Assembly (NCBI GenBank): GCA_030068145.1
Contig: JAPJBO010000014.1
Span: forward strand, 310,001 to 374,000
DNA from: Diplonema papillatum
Taxonomy: Eukaryota > Euglenozoa > Diplonemea > Diplonemida > Diplonemidae
Length of the DNA stretch: 64,000 nucleotides
Direction of reading: 5' to 3'
Shown here: piece after piece, positions 29,619 through 40,300 of the stretch
Numbering within the stretch: position 1 is the stretch's first letter
Layout: every line of letters starts with the position of its first letter
The notes under the pieces: model-generated
What the model was told of the DNA's origin: nothing
Database searches by the model: none
The model's input: the letters and a program-made list of their open reading frames with translations, nothing else
Translations under genes and position numbers: made by a program

Positions 29619-31596
29619 CCCCTCCGTGATGGAGCGGAATCCAGAGCAGAGATCCGTCTCTGCTAGTCTCGAGAGGTTCGACGGGGCATCGGAGGATTCG
29701 CTTGAATTTAAGCGTCAAGCCCTGGGCGGTCAGAAGAACGTTCTTTCCGGGGAGCGTCTCGGATTTGACGATCCATGTGAGGTGACGCCCGCCCTTCTGC
29801 GTCCGGAAGAGTGGGGTTGTCTCCCAGCCATGGTCGCAAAGGTTCCTCCGGAGCAGGTCGCCATTGGTGCGGCTCGGCACCCCCTGCACCTCGAAGTAGC
29901 CGATTGGCGGGGGCAGGGGGGGGAGTAGGGCCTTGGCGCGATTGTAGTCCCCGGCCTTGACGCGGATGCCAAAAGTGCCGCGACAGAAGGAGAGGCCCCT
30001 GTGTAGGTCCGGAATGAGGGATGCGAGCTCCTGGGCCTCATCGATCGTGTCCACGCCCAGGTACAAGATGCGGTATTTCGCTTCGTCGTAGAGGGGCTCG
30101 AAAAAGGCAGTGGAAAAACCACTGGACCGGAGAACGTTCTCCCCTTGATCCTTCGGGACCGCGAAAGCCGCCCGCACCGATACGTACAGTTCGTGCTTGG
30201 CTAGCTCCCGGTCCGCTGACACGTCCCATATCCCATTGATGATCTGGCGATCAATGGACTTGTGCAGGTGGGAACGGACCAGAGCCTGCTTGAGTTCTTG
30301 CACTTCGCTCCAGGAGAGGTCGTGCACCAGGATGGTGACCCGGAAACGGGCCTCCGGAGCTTCCCAACCAGGATACAGCCCGTCATCAGAGCTAGGTGCG
30401 GCGGCCCGGGGGGCAGAGGGGGCGGGACCGCTGGAGTCGTTCGCGTCTCGTTCTAACGGTTTACGTCCCCTGCCGCCTCCCCGGCGCCGCCTTCTCCTCG
30501 AGTCGCATACTTCGTGGGACACGACCTGGACCCCCGCGCCTCGCGAGGTGCCCACCTGCCTCGATGGTTCACTCGGGCGGCCGTTTGAGCCACGACCCCT
30601 GCCTCGCGATGGATCTCCACCGAGAACCGACGGGAGTATGCTGATCGACGGGGACATGCCGGCCTCGAACCCATTCTCTCCAAGCGAGAGGTCTCTCGAG
30701 AGGGGCGCGCCCCGGCCGCCGATCACCCGAACCCCGGGACCAGGGATGAGCCCGCGCTCTATCAGAACATCTGAGAGCCGGGCACCGAGGCTAGCCGACA
30801 CACACCGCCGCTTCCCGTCGACACCGGTCACGAAGAAGGTGGTGAGCGGGGTGGACGCGGGGGTGACGGTTTGCATGCCTTGTGGGGGGGCTGTACAGGT
30901 GGTGGCTTTTGCAGGGGGGAGGGAGATGCACACGGGCGACAGTGGAGTGGCAGCGAAGGGGAGATAGGGTGTGTCTTTTGGGCCGCGGAATTCGTGCCTG
31001 CCACTATGCGCGCTATCTCTCGGTGTCCCTACGTCGGTTAACTCGGTATCTCTTGTCGTCGGTTGATGTGGGCTGATCGTCGGTAGGGTTGCGGGGGTTG
31101 TCGGGGGTGATGTGGCCGTAGGTTGCGGTGCTGGAGGGTTGTCAGCTTCCTTTTGAGGTACGTCGAGGAAGCTCTCCAGAGAGAAGAACGGCGGGCCGGC
31201 AGTTTGGGCGGAAGACGGGGCAACAACACAGTGGGAGGTCGCAAGCGCGAAAGACAAGAGCTCTTTCAACTGTGCGGCGAGTTCCAGGTGTTGAGCTCTT
31301 CCGTCTCGCTGTGCACGCTTCTGGGCGAGCTGTCGGTCGTACTTCCGAAGTCGGCGGCGTTGTTTCCGCGTCACAGAGCAGCGAAGAACGCTGCGTATGG
31401 AAGAGAGTGGCGGAGTGGGCACCGGGTGGCGTAGAGTGCTCCCCGGGCGATGCGGAGAAGGGCTGGTTGCGGCTTCAGAGGTGATGGTGGAAGGGCGAAA
31501 TGTTGGTACCCACTCCCAGCGGACGATTTTCGGCCGTTCAATCCTTGGTGGGCGCACATGATGATGCTCCTGAAGCCGGGGAAAAGTGCAGATCAA
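29545..31596 (-). CDS. LINE ORF1 protein (RNA-binding, gag-like)
   Basis: 683 aa. The N-terminal half is Pro/Thr/Ser-rich with basic patches. A ubiquitin-like patch may exist at about 255-330 (FFVTGVDGKRRCVSASLGAR). An Arg/Gly cluster (SRRRRRRGGGRGRK, about 385) precedes a folded region of about 430-650 that includes FRVTILVHDLSW and GYFEVQGVPS...GWETTPLF...TWIVKS, a block I recognise from protist LINE first ORFs. It likely coats LINE RNA. Exact family not established. Confidence 0.6.
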   Translation of the reverse strand: MICTFPRLQEHHHVRPPRIERPKIVRWEWVPTFRPSTITSEAATSPSPHRPGSTLRHPVPTPPLSSIRSVLRCSVTRKQRRRLRKYDRQLAQKRAQRDGRAQHLELAAQLKELLSFALATSHCVVAPSSAQTAGPPFFSLESFLDVPQKEADNPPAPQPTATSPPTTPATLPTISPHQPTTRDTELTDVGTPRDSAHSGRHEFRGPKDTPYLPFAATPLSPVCISLPPAKATTCTAPPQGMQTVTPASTPLTTFFVTGVDGKRRCVSASLGARLSDVLIERGLIPGPGVRVIGGRGAPLSRDLSLGENGFEAGMSPSISILPSVLGGDPSRGRGRGSNGRPSEPSRQVGTSRGAGVQVVSHEVCDSRRRRRRGGGRGRKPLERDANDSSGPAPSAPRAAAPSSDDGLYPGWEAPEARFRVTILVHDLSWSEVQELKQALVRSHLHKSIDRQIINGIWDVSADRELAKHELYVSVRAAFAVPKDQGENVLRSSGFSTAFFEPLYDEAKYRILYLGVDTIDEAQELASLIPDLHRGLSFCRGTFGIRVKAGDYNRAKALLPPLPPPIGYFEVQGVPSRTNGDLLRRNLCDHGWETTPLFRTQKGGRHLTWIVKSETLPGKNVLLTAQGLTLKFKRILRCPVEPLETSRDGSLLWIPLHHGGDEREVRPPRSGNPRTECGTREHPL

Positions 31597-33178
31597 CTTG
31601 ACGCCTACCGCCCGATTGCACTGACCAGTTGTATAGCGAAACTACTGGAACGCCTCGTCAACAACCGTCTGTCGAACCTGCTGGAAGGAAGACTACACCC
31701 GGCACAAGCGGGCTTCCAGAAGGGTAGATCAGCAGAGGAACAGATCTCAGCCGTGCAGCTCTCTCTGCAGGCGGCCAAAGACAACGGCAAGCGCTCTGTT
31801 CTCCTGCTCTTTGACATCACCAAGGCCTTTGATAGGGTCGTCAAAAGCATTCTCACGGGAGAACTTCGGAAAAAAGGTGTCTGCGGTCGCATGTTACGTT
31901 GGATCTGCGAGTTTCTTCGCAAGCGGCGCGCAGCGGTCAAGGTCAACGACAGGCTGGGGAAGTATTACGACTTCGAGAAAGGGGTTCCACAGGGGACTGT
32001 CCTCGCCCCAGCACTGTTCTTGTGCTACATTGACTCCCTCGCTCTCGAACTCGAAATGCTGTTCCCGGGCATCACGCTTTCATTATTTGCCGATGATCTG
32101 GCAGTCGTTCTGAGTCATCTAAACCTATCGGAGCTAAAAGTGAAAACACAAGCGGTTGTTGACGCTATCGACAAGTGGGCCAAACGATTTGTCCTGAACA
32201 TTTCCTTCGAGAAAACGAAGCTGATGTACATCCCATCGCACGCGGAAACGAACATCGAGAACGTCACCGTCTTCTTCCCGTCCTCCTCCCGCGACACAAT
32301 AATCGACAAGGACAAGCTAAAGAGTCTCAATCTCGTTCCAACCGACTTATTTGATGGCACCAACCTGTTGTTCGACCTCACCGACAAGGCGACTCGTACA
32401 CGCGACCAGCAGCTGTTAACCCTGGACGGCCGTAAAATAGTCGAGTGCAATGGCTTAGGCATCTCCAACTACTCCCACCTGATGTCATGTATTCGATCCT
32501 TTGACAAAGTGCTCTTCACCACCTGCGCCTGCATTCCGAACGTGACTTCCGCGCGCTTCCTCGGCGTCACCTTCGACAGCTTCCTTAGCTTCGAGGTACA
32601 TGCGACGAAGGTACGTCAGCGCTTCAACGCAAGGCTCTCGGTACTGCGCCTGCTGTCGTCGGCCATGAGAAGCTCTCAATTGCATATACTGCGACCGGTT
32701 TATCTTTCATACGTCCTTCCCGTCCTCAACTATGGTGCTGCCGTATACAGTGCTTCGCTCAGTCCGGATACGATACAGGCCCTCGCTCGTGATCAGAATA
32801 GAGCACTTCGTCTCATCTCAGGGCTTCCGCAATCCACGCCTCTACAAGTTCTACATCTCGAAACCGGCACTCTTCCGCTCGAACTCTGCTTCTCGAAGCT
32901 CAGAGCAATCCTCTACGAAAGGCTCATCCGGCAACCTGGCACCAGCGCCCACAACATCTGCAAGTCGATCGTCACCACATCCCCATCACACAAAACCGCC
33001 GCCATCGAGCTCATAGCCGACGCAGGACTACTCGACGTCGCACGACAGGATTTGCGCTGCCGCCCAGTCGATCATGACTATGTTGACTCTCCTTTTGCCT
33101 CTTTTCATACAGCCATACACGGCGTAGCAAAAAAAAAAGTCGAAGTCAGAGAACAAGCGTCTAACCCTGATCAGGCTA
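31450..33178 (+). CDS. I/jockey-like LINE reverse transcriptase (ORF2 part)
   Basis: RT starts near residue 40 (LLKPGKSADQLDAYRPIALT) and runs through LLLFDITKAFDRV (motif A), GVPQGTVLAP (motif B) and LSLFADDLAVVL (motif C, intact ADD), ending with the thumb block LSYVLPVLNYGAAVY. The endonuclease and upstream RT are missing; the first ~35 residues are antisense to LINE ORF1. The frame is broken at an A10 run (33129-33138), after which the correct reading runs one base off. The downstream RNase H part is separated by element G copy 2. Confidence 0.85.
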
Positions 33179-34178
33179 CTGGGGGGGGCCAATTACAATT
33201 GAGTTCAATTGTAATATAACGATACACGGCGTGGAATTGGGGGGTCTCAGACCCCCAAAAACACTAGTGTATTACAATTGAAGTGCAGCTTGCCTGTTAG
33301 AAACACGTTGTTGTCGGGACTAAATGACACAGTGAGTACAATGCAACTCCGAGCAAAAACTGAAGGGAAAACCTTCACACAACAAGCGAAAGGTTCGAGC
33401 TCGCAGTTCGGACTCCGAGCCCTGATTTCTCGTGCATCGGGTCGGAAATACCCAACTGGTGCATGCCGTGGGTGTTTCCACCAACACCTGGCAAGACTCC
33501 TGCTAAGACTCTTGGCAGGAGAGTGCCCTAACTTGGGCCTAAGGTTCACTTTTTCTGGGGCGGTTGCTCAGTATCAGAGTTTCCAACAGCATGGCGACCG
33601 CAGTCCGACGAACTTACTGCTTTCTCTTTCTGACAGAGAGCGCTGGCGGCAGACGGATAAACCGATAAATCTGGGGATAACAAGATGTCCCATCCGATGG
33701 GCCATCGCCCCCATGCCGACGATTGGCAGTGTCTCCGGAGCTGGCTCAGCAGCTCCGGAGCCACCGCCACACTGCGATTGCCGGCCCATTGCCATGTTTG
33801 TGCTTCATGATCCCCGCACACAGCCAGCTCCAAGACGTTGGCACGAGCAACGGCACCAGCGACATCAGCATGATCGTGCTCAAAACCTTTGAAAGACCCG
33901 GGTTCGGAATGCACACCAAAACCTCGTTTTAAGATTTCTTCTCCGCTTTGGAGGTCCAACATGACTTTTCCAAAAAAAAGCCGAAACGAAAACGGCCCTG
34001 AAACCGCCTCACCGACTGGCTCACACTCAACGGCAGTGCGAAAGTGTCAGCCGTACTGTAAAATTACAATTCAATTGTATTATACGGTTGGGATGCGCCG
34101 ATTCCCCGAAAAAAAAGTTCAATTGTATTATACGGTTCAATTGTATTATACGGTTCAATAGTAATTAGCCCCCCCCAG
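33179..34178. mobile_element. TIR element G, copy 2, inside I-like LINE
   Basis: Ends CTGGGGGGGGCC... and ...GCCCCCCCCAG, TA on both sides (33177-33178, 34179-34180). The first ~110 bp equals the complement of the last part of copy 1, and the last ~100 bp equals the complement of its first part (TATTATACGGTT repeats). The 800-bp interior has no similarity to copy 1 that I can see and no recognised domain. Confidence 0.85.
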
Positions 34179-34186
34179 TAGCAGAA

Positions 34187-35185
34187 CTGGGCCGGGCAGA
34201 TTTTGAAGCCTATACAGACGGCTCCAAATCAACCGGCAAAGACCGGACCGGTTGCTCCTGTTACATCAGAGTTTCGAACCCTGACCTGCTGTGCGTCGAA
34301 AAGTTGAAAACGCTCCCAAGGATAGTTCTAAGAAGCATCCGCCTCCTTGTATGGAGGAGATCACCCACCGAGATAGCGATAGGAGCGGATGGTGGTGCTT
34401 ATGCCACTACTTGCAGAGCTGAGATGATCGCCCTTCTCATTGCTTCCCATGCGCTACTCCACTTGACGGCCAACGCACAACAACCGAGAATTGTAGTTCT
34501 CTCTGACTCACAATCAGTCCTCACGGAGCTCAGTAAGGGCACACACGCACTCTCTGATCTTGTTGCATGTAGTATTCGCAAACAATTCAATCAAATAGCA
34601 TTTGCAACAAAGGCCAAAATAGACGTCCAATACGTCCCAGGACACTGTGGAGTAGAGGGCAACGAGTACGCCGACACGGTCGCTAAGCACATGACCAAGA
34701 TCGTGACTCCAGCTTCACACCCAATTCCTAGAACCCCCCTAGATTTCCAATCCTCCCGAGCTCGTATCAACGAGTTCGTCAAACAACGCTACATCTCCAA
34801 TCGAGAGCAGAATTACTACTTTGTAGCGACAGCGGCATCTCTGCCAGCCAAACTACCCACAACACTCTCGCGTATGGCAGAAGTAGCTGTTCTCCAGCTA
34901 CGTACGGGCCACTCCCCGCTCAGTAAGCCTTTTCTCTGTACAGACGCCAACAAAAAAGAACACTTGCTGAAGTCCGAATGCTGGCACTGTGGTGCACCCG
35001 TCAAAAATAACGTACTGTACCACATCCTCATGTCTTGCCCAGTAATCGCCCCGTCCCGATCGGCACACCTTTGCAACCCAGCCCCCAAGAGATTGAGTGA
35101 TGTTTTCCTCCCCGGTAACTGTGCGAACCTCGTTAGATTTCTCCAACAGACCGGAGATCTGAAAGAGTTCCCGGCAGAAGAGTAG
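34187..35185 (+). CDS. RNase H and zinc domain of I-like LINE ORF2
   Basis: The frame is open from the TA junction. RNase H: AYTDGSKSTG (D), TCRAEMIALL (E), VVLSDSQSVLTEL (D), HCGVEGNEYADTVA (D), so all four acidic residues remain. A C-terminal zinc site follows (CWHCGAPVKNNVLYHILMSC), then a tail FLPGNCANLVRFLQQTGDLK shared with the copy at 20840-21701. As a free protein it would start at Met 34304, losing the first aspartate. Confidence 0.8.
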   Translation: MGRADFEAYTDGSKSTGKDRTGCSCYIRVSNPDLLCVEKLKTLPRIVLRSIRLLVWRRSPTEIAIGADGGAYATTCRAEMIALLIASHALLHLTANAQQPRIVVLSDSQSVLTELSKGTHALSDLVACSIRKQFNQIAFATKAKIDVQYVPGHCGVEGNEYADTVAKHMTKIVTPASHPIPRTPLDFQSSRARINEFVKQRYISNREQNYYFVATAASLPAKLPTTLSRMAEVAVLQLRTGHSPLSKPFLCTDANKKEHLLKSECWHCGAPVKNNVLYHILMSCPVIAPSRSAHLCNPAPKRLSDVFLPGNCANLVRFLQQTGDLKEFPAEE

Positions 35186-35189
35186 ATAA

Positions 35190-35640
35190 ACGAACACACC
35201 TGCCCTAGATACGGCCAGAACGAGCCACACTTGTGACTACCTACCCTAACAATTACCCCACGACGAGAATAGAATGTGTAGCACCGCCCCCCTGTAAAGA
35301 CCTTGCTGAACAAGCAACAAGATTACAAAAGACATAAGATGAAGGCCTAACGTCAGTACACAAAAGAGAGTAAATGACACACCCGCAATTGTGAAGCCCC
35401 AACCATAGACTAGATGTACAGAGGACATCCCACCCCCCACCCGTTGCTACCTCCCACAGTACACCAGTACTGCTAGAAGGAATTACCCTTCAGTCAGGCC
35501 AGCCTCCAATTTATCGTTCACTCGTCTAGATTGGTTTCCCACCTGGTCGCCAGCTTTCCAGCTGAGACTCCGTTCGTTCGTTGCTTCAGTAGCCAAGTTG
35601 GTCCGGAATTGAAAGTACGTGCGCTCGGCTAAGGCCGGCG
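35190..35640. other. LINE 3' flank, no gene
   Basis: 35510-35590 resembles 21875-21955 (3' UTR of the related LINE). Beyond that I see no gene. Confidence 0.5.
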
Positions 35641-36210
35641 CGTGGCGAGACTGGAGGCAGCAGTTAAAGTTCGGGGAACAGTAAAGTTCGGGCAATGCTG
35701 GTGAAGCTAAGTTCGAGTGATGCTTAGTTCGGGCGTTGCTAAGCGCTCAGGCTGTGCTGGTACTAAAAAACAGTTCGGGCACGAAGCGAAGTTCGGCCAG
35801 GGTGTAAAGTCCGGGTGAAGCCAAGGTCGGTGCTCGTACCCGGGGGGGGACACCCCCCCCGGACCCCCCCCGACCCACCGAGTGCGGGAAAAGTTTGGCG
35901 CTGGTACCCGGGTGGGCGCCCCCCCCGCCGCCCCCCGGCGAAGCAAAAGTTCGGGCGGAGCTAAGTTCTGGTGAAGCTCAGTTCGGACGATAATGAGTTC
36001 GAGTGATCCTAAGTTCGGGCGGAGCTAAGTTCTGGTGAAGCAAAGTTCGGGCGCAGCTGAGTTCGGGCGAAGCAACGCTCGGGCGAAGTTAAGTTCTGGC
36101 GAAGCAAAGTTCGGGCGATGCTAAATTCTGGTACGGGCGCAGCTGAGTTCGGACAAAGCAAAGTTCTCTCGAAGCTGAGTTCTGGTGAAGCAAAGTTCGG
36201 TTCTCGTAGC
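35640..36210. repeat. Degenerate ~15-bp minisatellite
   Basis: Repeated AGTTCGGGCGAAGCTA and AGTTCTGGTGAAGCA units, interrupted at about 35840-35940 by C-rich runs. Minus-strand frames read PELxFARTxLxPNF repeats, a by-product of the 15-bp period. Confidence 0.75.
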
Positions 36211-36279
36211 AAGTTTGGCCTGTGATGGCAAGCTCGGCCGCCCGACTCCGTTTCCCGGGGTGACCCAAATACCGCGAGA

Positions 36280-36565
36280 TACTGAGAAACTCCGCCAAAA
36301 ACGCACATTTGACCCCGAAACGCAACAAACCTCGAAAACAATCTTCGACCGGAAAAATGTCATGGGCGGGGTTCGAACCCGGATTCACCGGCCTGAAGGC
36401 CGGCGCCCGGTCACTCTGCCACCCGCATACCTTCTGCGAGGAAAAAAAAAAGCTTGCCCGGCTCTTTCCAAAAACAATACACTTTTTTCATGAAGAAAAG
36501 CCGGGTTGGCTCGAATAGAGGCTATTCACATTGCATGTTCATAGGACCTCCAGTCTCGAAAAAAA
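36280..36565 (-). repeat. tRNA-like SINE, partial relative at 47245-47432
   Basis: Minus strand: A-box-like TGGCAGAGTGACC, a strong GCCGG hairpin, and a B box GGGTTCGAACCC (about 36365-36423), preceded by an A/T run. Acceptor stem and anticodon loop do not fit a normal tRNA. The flanking sequence GGCTCGAATAGAGGCTATTC (36504-36523) recurs at 47379-47398, so this is a dispersed element, not a tRNA gene. Confidence 0.6.
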
Positions 36566-36569
36566 AAAA

Positions 36570-37390
36570 TGTTCTGTTCTGTTCTGTTCTGTAGGGCGGA
36601 ACGAAGCCCGGGCAAGACGAGGCAAGACGGTCTCTAACGGGCAAGCGTACAGTGGTTCTTTGTGCCACCATTTACTCCGTTGTGTTGTTTGTGATGGAGT
36701 GATGACTACTACTTGTTCGTTTATCGGTTTTTTGTTTCACGCAAATTGTTTTTCCTTCTGGCTACGGTTCTTGGTTCTCGTTATTGGGTTCGCTTTCTGG
36801 TAATGGTTTTCGGTTTACGTAAATTGGTTCACTTTCTGATAACGGTTTTCGGTTCACGTAAAAGTTTGAGGCCCTACTCCAAGTCCGAGGGCGTGGTCAG
36901 GGCGCGCAGCTTTTCATGTTTCAATGCTGTCTCCTCCGAGCCGTACCTTCTCGGGTGAGCATCGGACCTCAGTTTTGCTTGCGATGCTTGAGGCACCTAT
37001 ACGTACTGGGCAAATCAATTCGCTTTTCGCTAGTAATGCCACTGCTCCTCTTTCTACTTTCTTGGTTCAAAGTGTCAAGTGCAAGGTGCCGTAGTAGAAT
37101 TCTCTAGCTTCCTACTCTCGTTCTCCATTTGTACTTCGCTTCGCTTTGCCTTCGTTTCGTCGCTCTTCGAGGTTGCTTCGACGTCGGGGGTCGGCCGTCT
37201 CGCAGTCACGGTCGTGACTGTTCCTCGGACGCGCTCTCGTGGCCGGGGGGGTTATCCCTCCGACGGTCGAGGCGGGGCCCGGTATGCGGTGATTGAGTCG
37301 GGGCCGAGTCCGATTACGGGCGTGCAATACCGCTGTCCTCGAGTTCGCGTGTTTGTGTCGCGGTTCTCGTGGCGGGCGGGCGGGATTCGG
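36570..37390. other. LINE 3' flank with simple repeats
   Basis: (TGTTC)4 at about 36572-36592; three imperfect copies of GGTTTTCGGTTYACG-type sequence at about 36760-36870. The rest is probably the 3' UTR of the LINE whose ORF ends at 37395. No gene is seen. Confidence 0.5.
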
Positions 37391-37394
37391 TGGG

Positions 37395-40300
37395 CTACTC
37401 GTCGGGTGTGGTCGGCACGAGTATCCGGTACTCCTCCAGCAGTCCGGTCCCTTGCAGGTACTCGAGTGCCGTCTCCGGGTGTTCGAACAGCAATCTCCAC
37501 AGCTGTTCGTGTCTCGGTATCCACACCGGTTGGCCACCCTCCCGCCGTAACGGGGAGGCCACTTCCCACATCAGGTCACGCTTCCCTTGCGTCCCCTCAT
37601 GGCCGCAGTCCAAGAAAAGGTGCGAGACCGGGCACTCGGCTACCTCTCCGCAATGCGGGCAGGGACGATTCGAGCTCCGTTCGGACTTCGCTAACGCGTC
37701 GTAGTCCTCCCGGCACCAATTGCGAAGGAGGCGGTGCTGGCCCGTGCGGATCTGCCTGATCTCACGCTCGGCCCGTCGCGTGAGGTGATCGATTTTCGGG
37801 AGTTTCCTCCCGTTGACGATCTGCGCGTGTGCGAGTTTCCCGTCGTAGTGGGAGCCCAACTCCGGGTGGGCCTTCAGCACGCCTGCCGACCACCTCTTCT
37901 GCACATAGCTCTTGTGCCTGGCCGCCGCCGTCGATCGCGTGAGCGGGGGACGGGGTCCCCTTTCTCCTGGCGAGCTGGCGCCGGTCTTCGCCCGGGTATC
38001 CGCTTCGTCGTTCCCGGCCAGTCCACAGTGGCTGTAGACGAACTGGAGGTGGATGGTGTACCCACGATCGGCGAGCTTGCCCAGCAGCTGCCAGATCTCG
38101 ATGTTGGCTGGGTCGACTTGGCGATGTGGTCCATGGTCGAGGTCCTGGAGGAGCGAGCTCGAGTCAGTCAGTATCCACAGGGTTTTGTCGTTCCTCCTGC
38201 TCAGACTGCCCACGAGGACGCGCAGGGCTCTCTGCATCGCCACCTGTTCCGCCCGGTAGCTTGTCGCCCACTTGCCGGCCGGACCGCTGTTGGTCGCCCA
38301 CCAGGGAAGATCGTCTTGCGCGCTTCTCCGTATCGACCAATTCTCTCCGGATTCGATGGCAAACCCGGCTCCTCCCCATTTCGTCTCCGTGGGTGTCGGT
38401 TCCGTTGTGCCGTTGAGGACTGTTAGCGCCGGTTCCATTGTGGTTTCCTCAACAACAGAGCCATCGGTCCAGGTTACCAAGAGCGGCGTCGGCAGGGCGG
38501 CTAACACACGTTCCACTACCCTTCTGTTCGCCTCCACGTCCTCCGACTTCTTCCTCAGTGTTGCCGAGATGTGCACTTTGGGGCACCGTGGCTCCCACGG
38601 CGCGAACGGGTTCGCCTTGCGGGTCTGCCTGTCGACGTCTTCCGTCCGCGCGCGCCTCTTCAGGAGTCCGTATTTGACGGCGATCGTGTCGTGCTTGTTT
38701 GTGGGGACCAGGGTGTCACGCCACTGCGGGTAGGTCGCCAGCTTCTCGCACAGTGTTGCGAGTCGAAGATCGGCATAGACCGAGATTGGCTGCACCCGCG
38801 ACTCAATCGAAACGGCCTCCACGGATGCCGAGCGCCTGCATCCCGTGACGGCGCAAAGCCCGGCCTTGTGCTGGCTCTCCAGCTTCGCCATGGTCGTCGG
38901 TCTGGCAAAGGCGCCGTATACCGACAGGGCGTACGTCATCTTCGGGAGTACGTAGGTGTAGTATAGCGAGCGGAGCGTCTTCGTTCGATGACCCCATGCC
39001 GCACCGGATACAAGCCTGAGAACGCACGCGTGTTTGGCCGCGCCCGCCGTCACTCGGCTGACATGCTGGTCGAATGTCAGTTCCTCGTCGAAGGTTAGAC
39101 CCAGTAGGGTGACGGTCTTCTTCCATTCGAGTTCCCTCACCAGGGAGATCGTCAGCCGGTCGGAGCCCTCTCCGATGCTCTCCTCCGCAATTGTTCTCTC
39201 TTGCAGGGTGCGAGCCGCCTTTCCGTTCAGTCCGGTCACTCGCTTTTCGTGGTGTTGGCTCTGTGGTGCAAACAGCCGACGAGCCGTGCGACCGTGCTTC
39301 CTCGTTCTCCTTTTGTACGCGTCCGCGCGGATCGCCACGTTCGCTCGGGTTGCCGGGAACTCTATCGTCGGCGGCGACGCGTCAGGGTTTCCGGGGCGCT
39401 TGAACAGTATCGCCTCCGTCTTTGCGTGCGATAGCTGCATCAGCGCCTCGTCCGACCACTTTTCCATCGCCTGTATTATCAGACGCACGTTCTTCGCCAT
39501 CTCCGCCATCGTTTTGCCCGTCGCTACTACGCCTACGTCGTCGGCGAAGAGCGAGGCCGTTGAGTCCTTCAGCTTCGCCAGGTCGTCCCCGAGGTCGTCG
39601 ATGTACAGCAGGAACAGTATTGGTCCTAGTACAGACCCTTGCGGAACACCGCCCTCAAGTTCCGCCGAGGCGCCGTACTCACCGTCCACTCGGAAGATCG
39701 CGTTTCTGCCCTTGAGGAAGGACTCCACCCATCGAATGAGCTTCAGCGGGAGGCCCCGCTCTACCATTCGTTTCTTCAGGCGCGCGTGGTCGACTGTGTC
39801 GAAAGCGCGCGCCAGGTCGAAGACGAGTAGGCACGTGTACCGGCCTTTCCTTCGGTTCCGGTCGATTGCCGCCGTTACGGTGTACAGCTGCTCCTCCGTG
39901 CCTCTCCCTATCCGGAAGCCCCCCTGGTTCGGCGTGAACGCGCGGACCGAGGAGTCTCCTTCGATGAGGAATGTGAGGCGGTCCTTGATAATGGTCTCCA
40001 TTATCTTCGATGCAATGCTCGTGAGCGAAATCGGCCGGTAGCCCGATGGCTCCGAGCGGTCTTTGCCCGGCTTCGGGAGCGGTGTCACGTGTGCCTGTCG
40101 CCATTGGGAGGGAACACTTGCGTTGTTCCAAGATGCGTTGCATAGGTCTAGTACGCGGAGCCGCATCCCTTCGCCCAGGTGTTTGTAGGCCATGTGGCAC
40201 AGCCCCTCCGGGTCCAGGCTCGTCTTTTTCTTCAGCTTCTCGATGGCTCTGTTCACCTCCTGCAAGGTGATCGGCGTATCGGCTTCGGACTGCGCGCCCA

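Larger units (their letters stand above)
28480..31596 (-). mobile_element. LINE with ORF1 and ORF2 tail, EN-RT-RNase H deleted
   Basis: ORF1 (29088-31596, two frames) is followed after under 100 bp by only the last part of ORF2 (28480-29004). The missing ~3 kb would encode endonuclease, RT and most of RNase H. The structure is that of a non-autonomous deletion derivative. An I-like LINE abuts it head to head at about 31.55 kb. Confidence 0.7.
31550..35190 (+). mobile_element. I/jockey-like LINE, interrupted by element G
   Basis: RT (31550-33176) and RNase H plus zinc domain (34181-35185) belong to one ORF2. Removing element G and one TA leaves codons reading RLAELGRADFEAYTDGSK in one frame, provided the A10 run is corrected by one indel. 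The 3' UTR resembles that of the copy at 20829-21992. The 5' end is truncated inside ORF2. Confidence 0.8.

Noticed and set aside
36365..36423. tRNA with UCA anticodon (possible selenocysteine or suppressor tRNA)
   Set aside because: The hairpin gives an 8-nt loop or no T33 alignment, and acceptor and T stems do not pair; treated as a SINE head.
39034..40041. 335-aa plus-strand ORF
   Set aside because: Antisense to the intact LINE ORF2; GC-rich codons keep the complement open.
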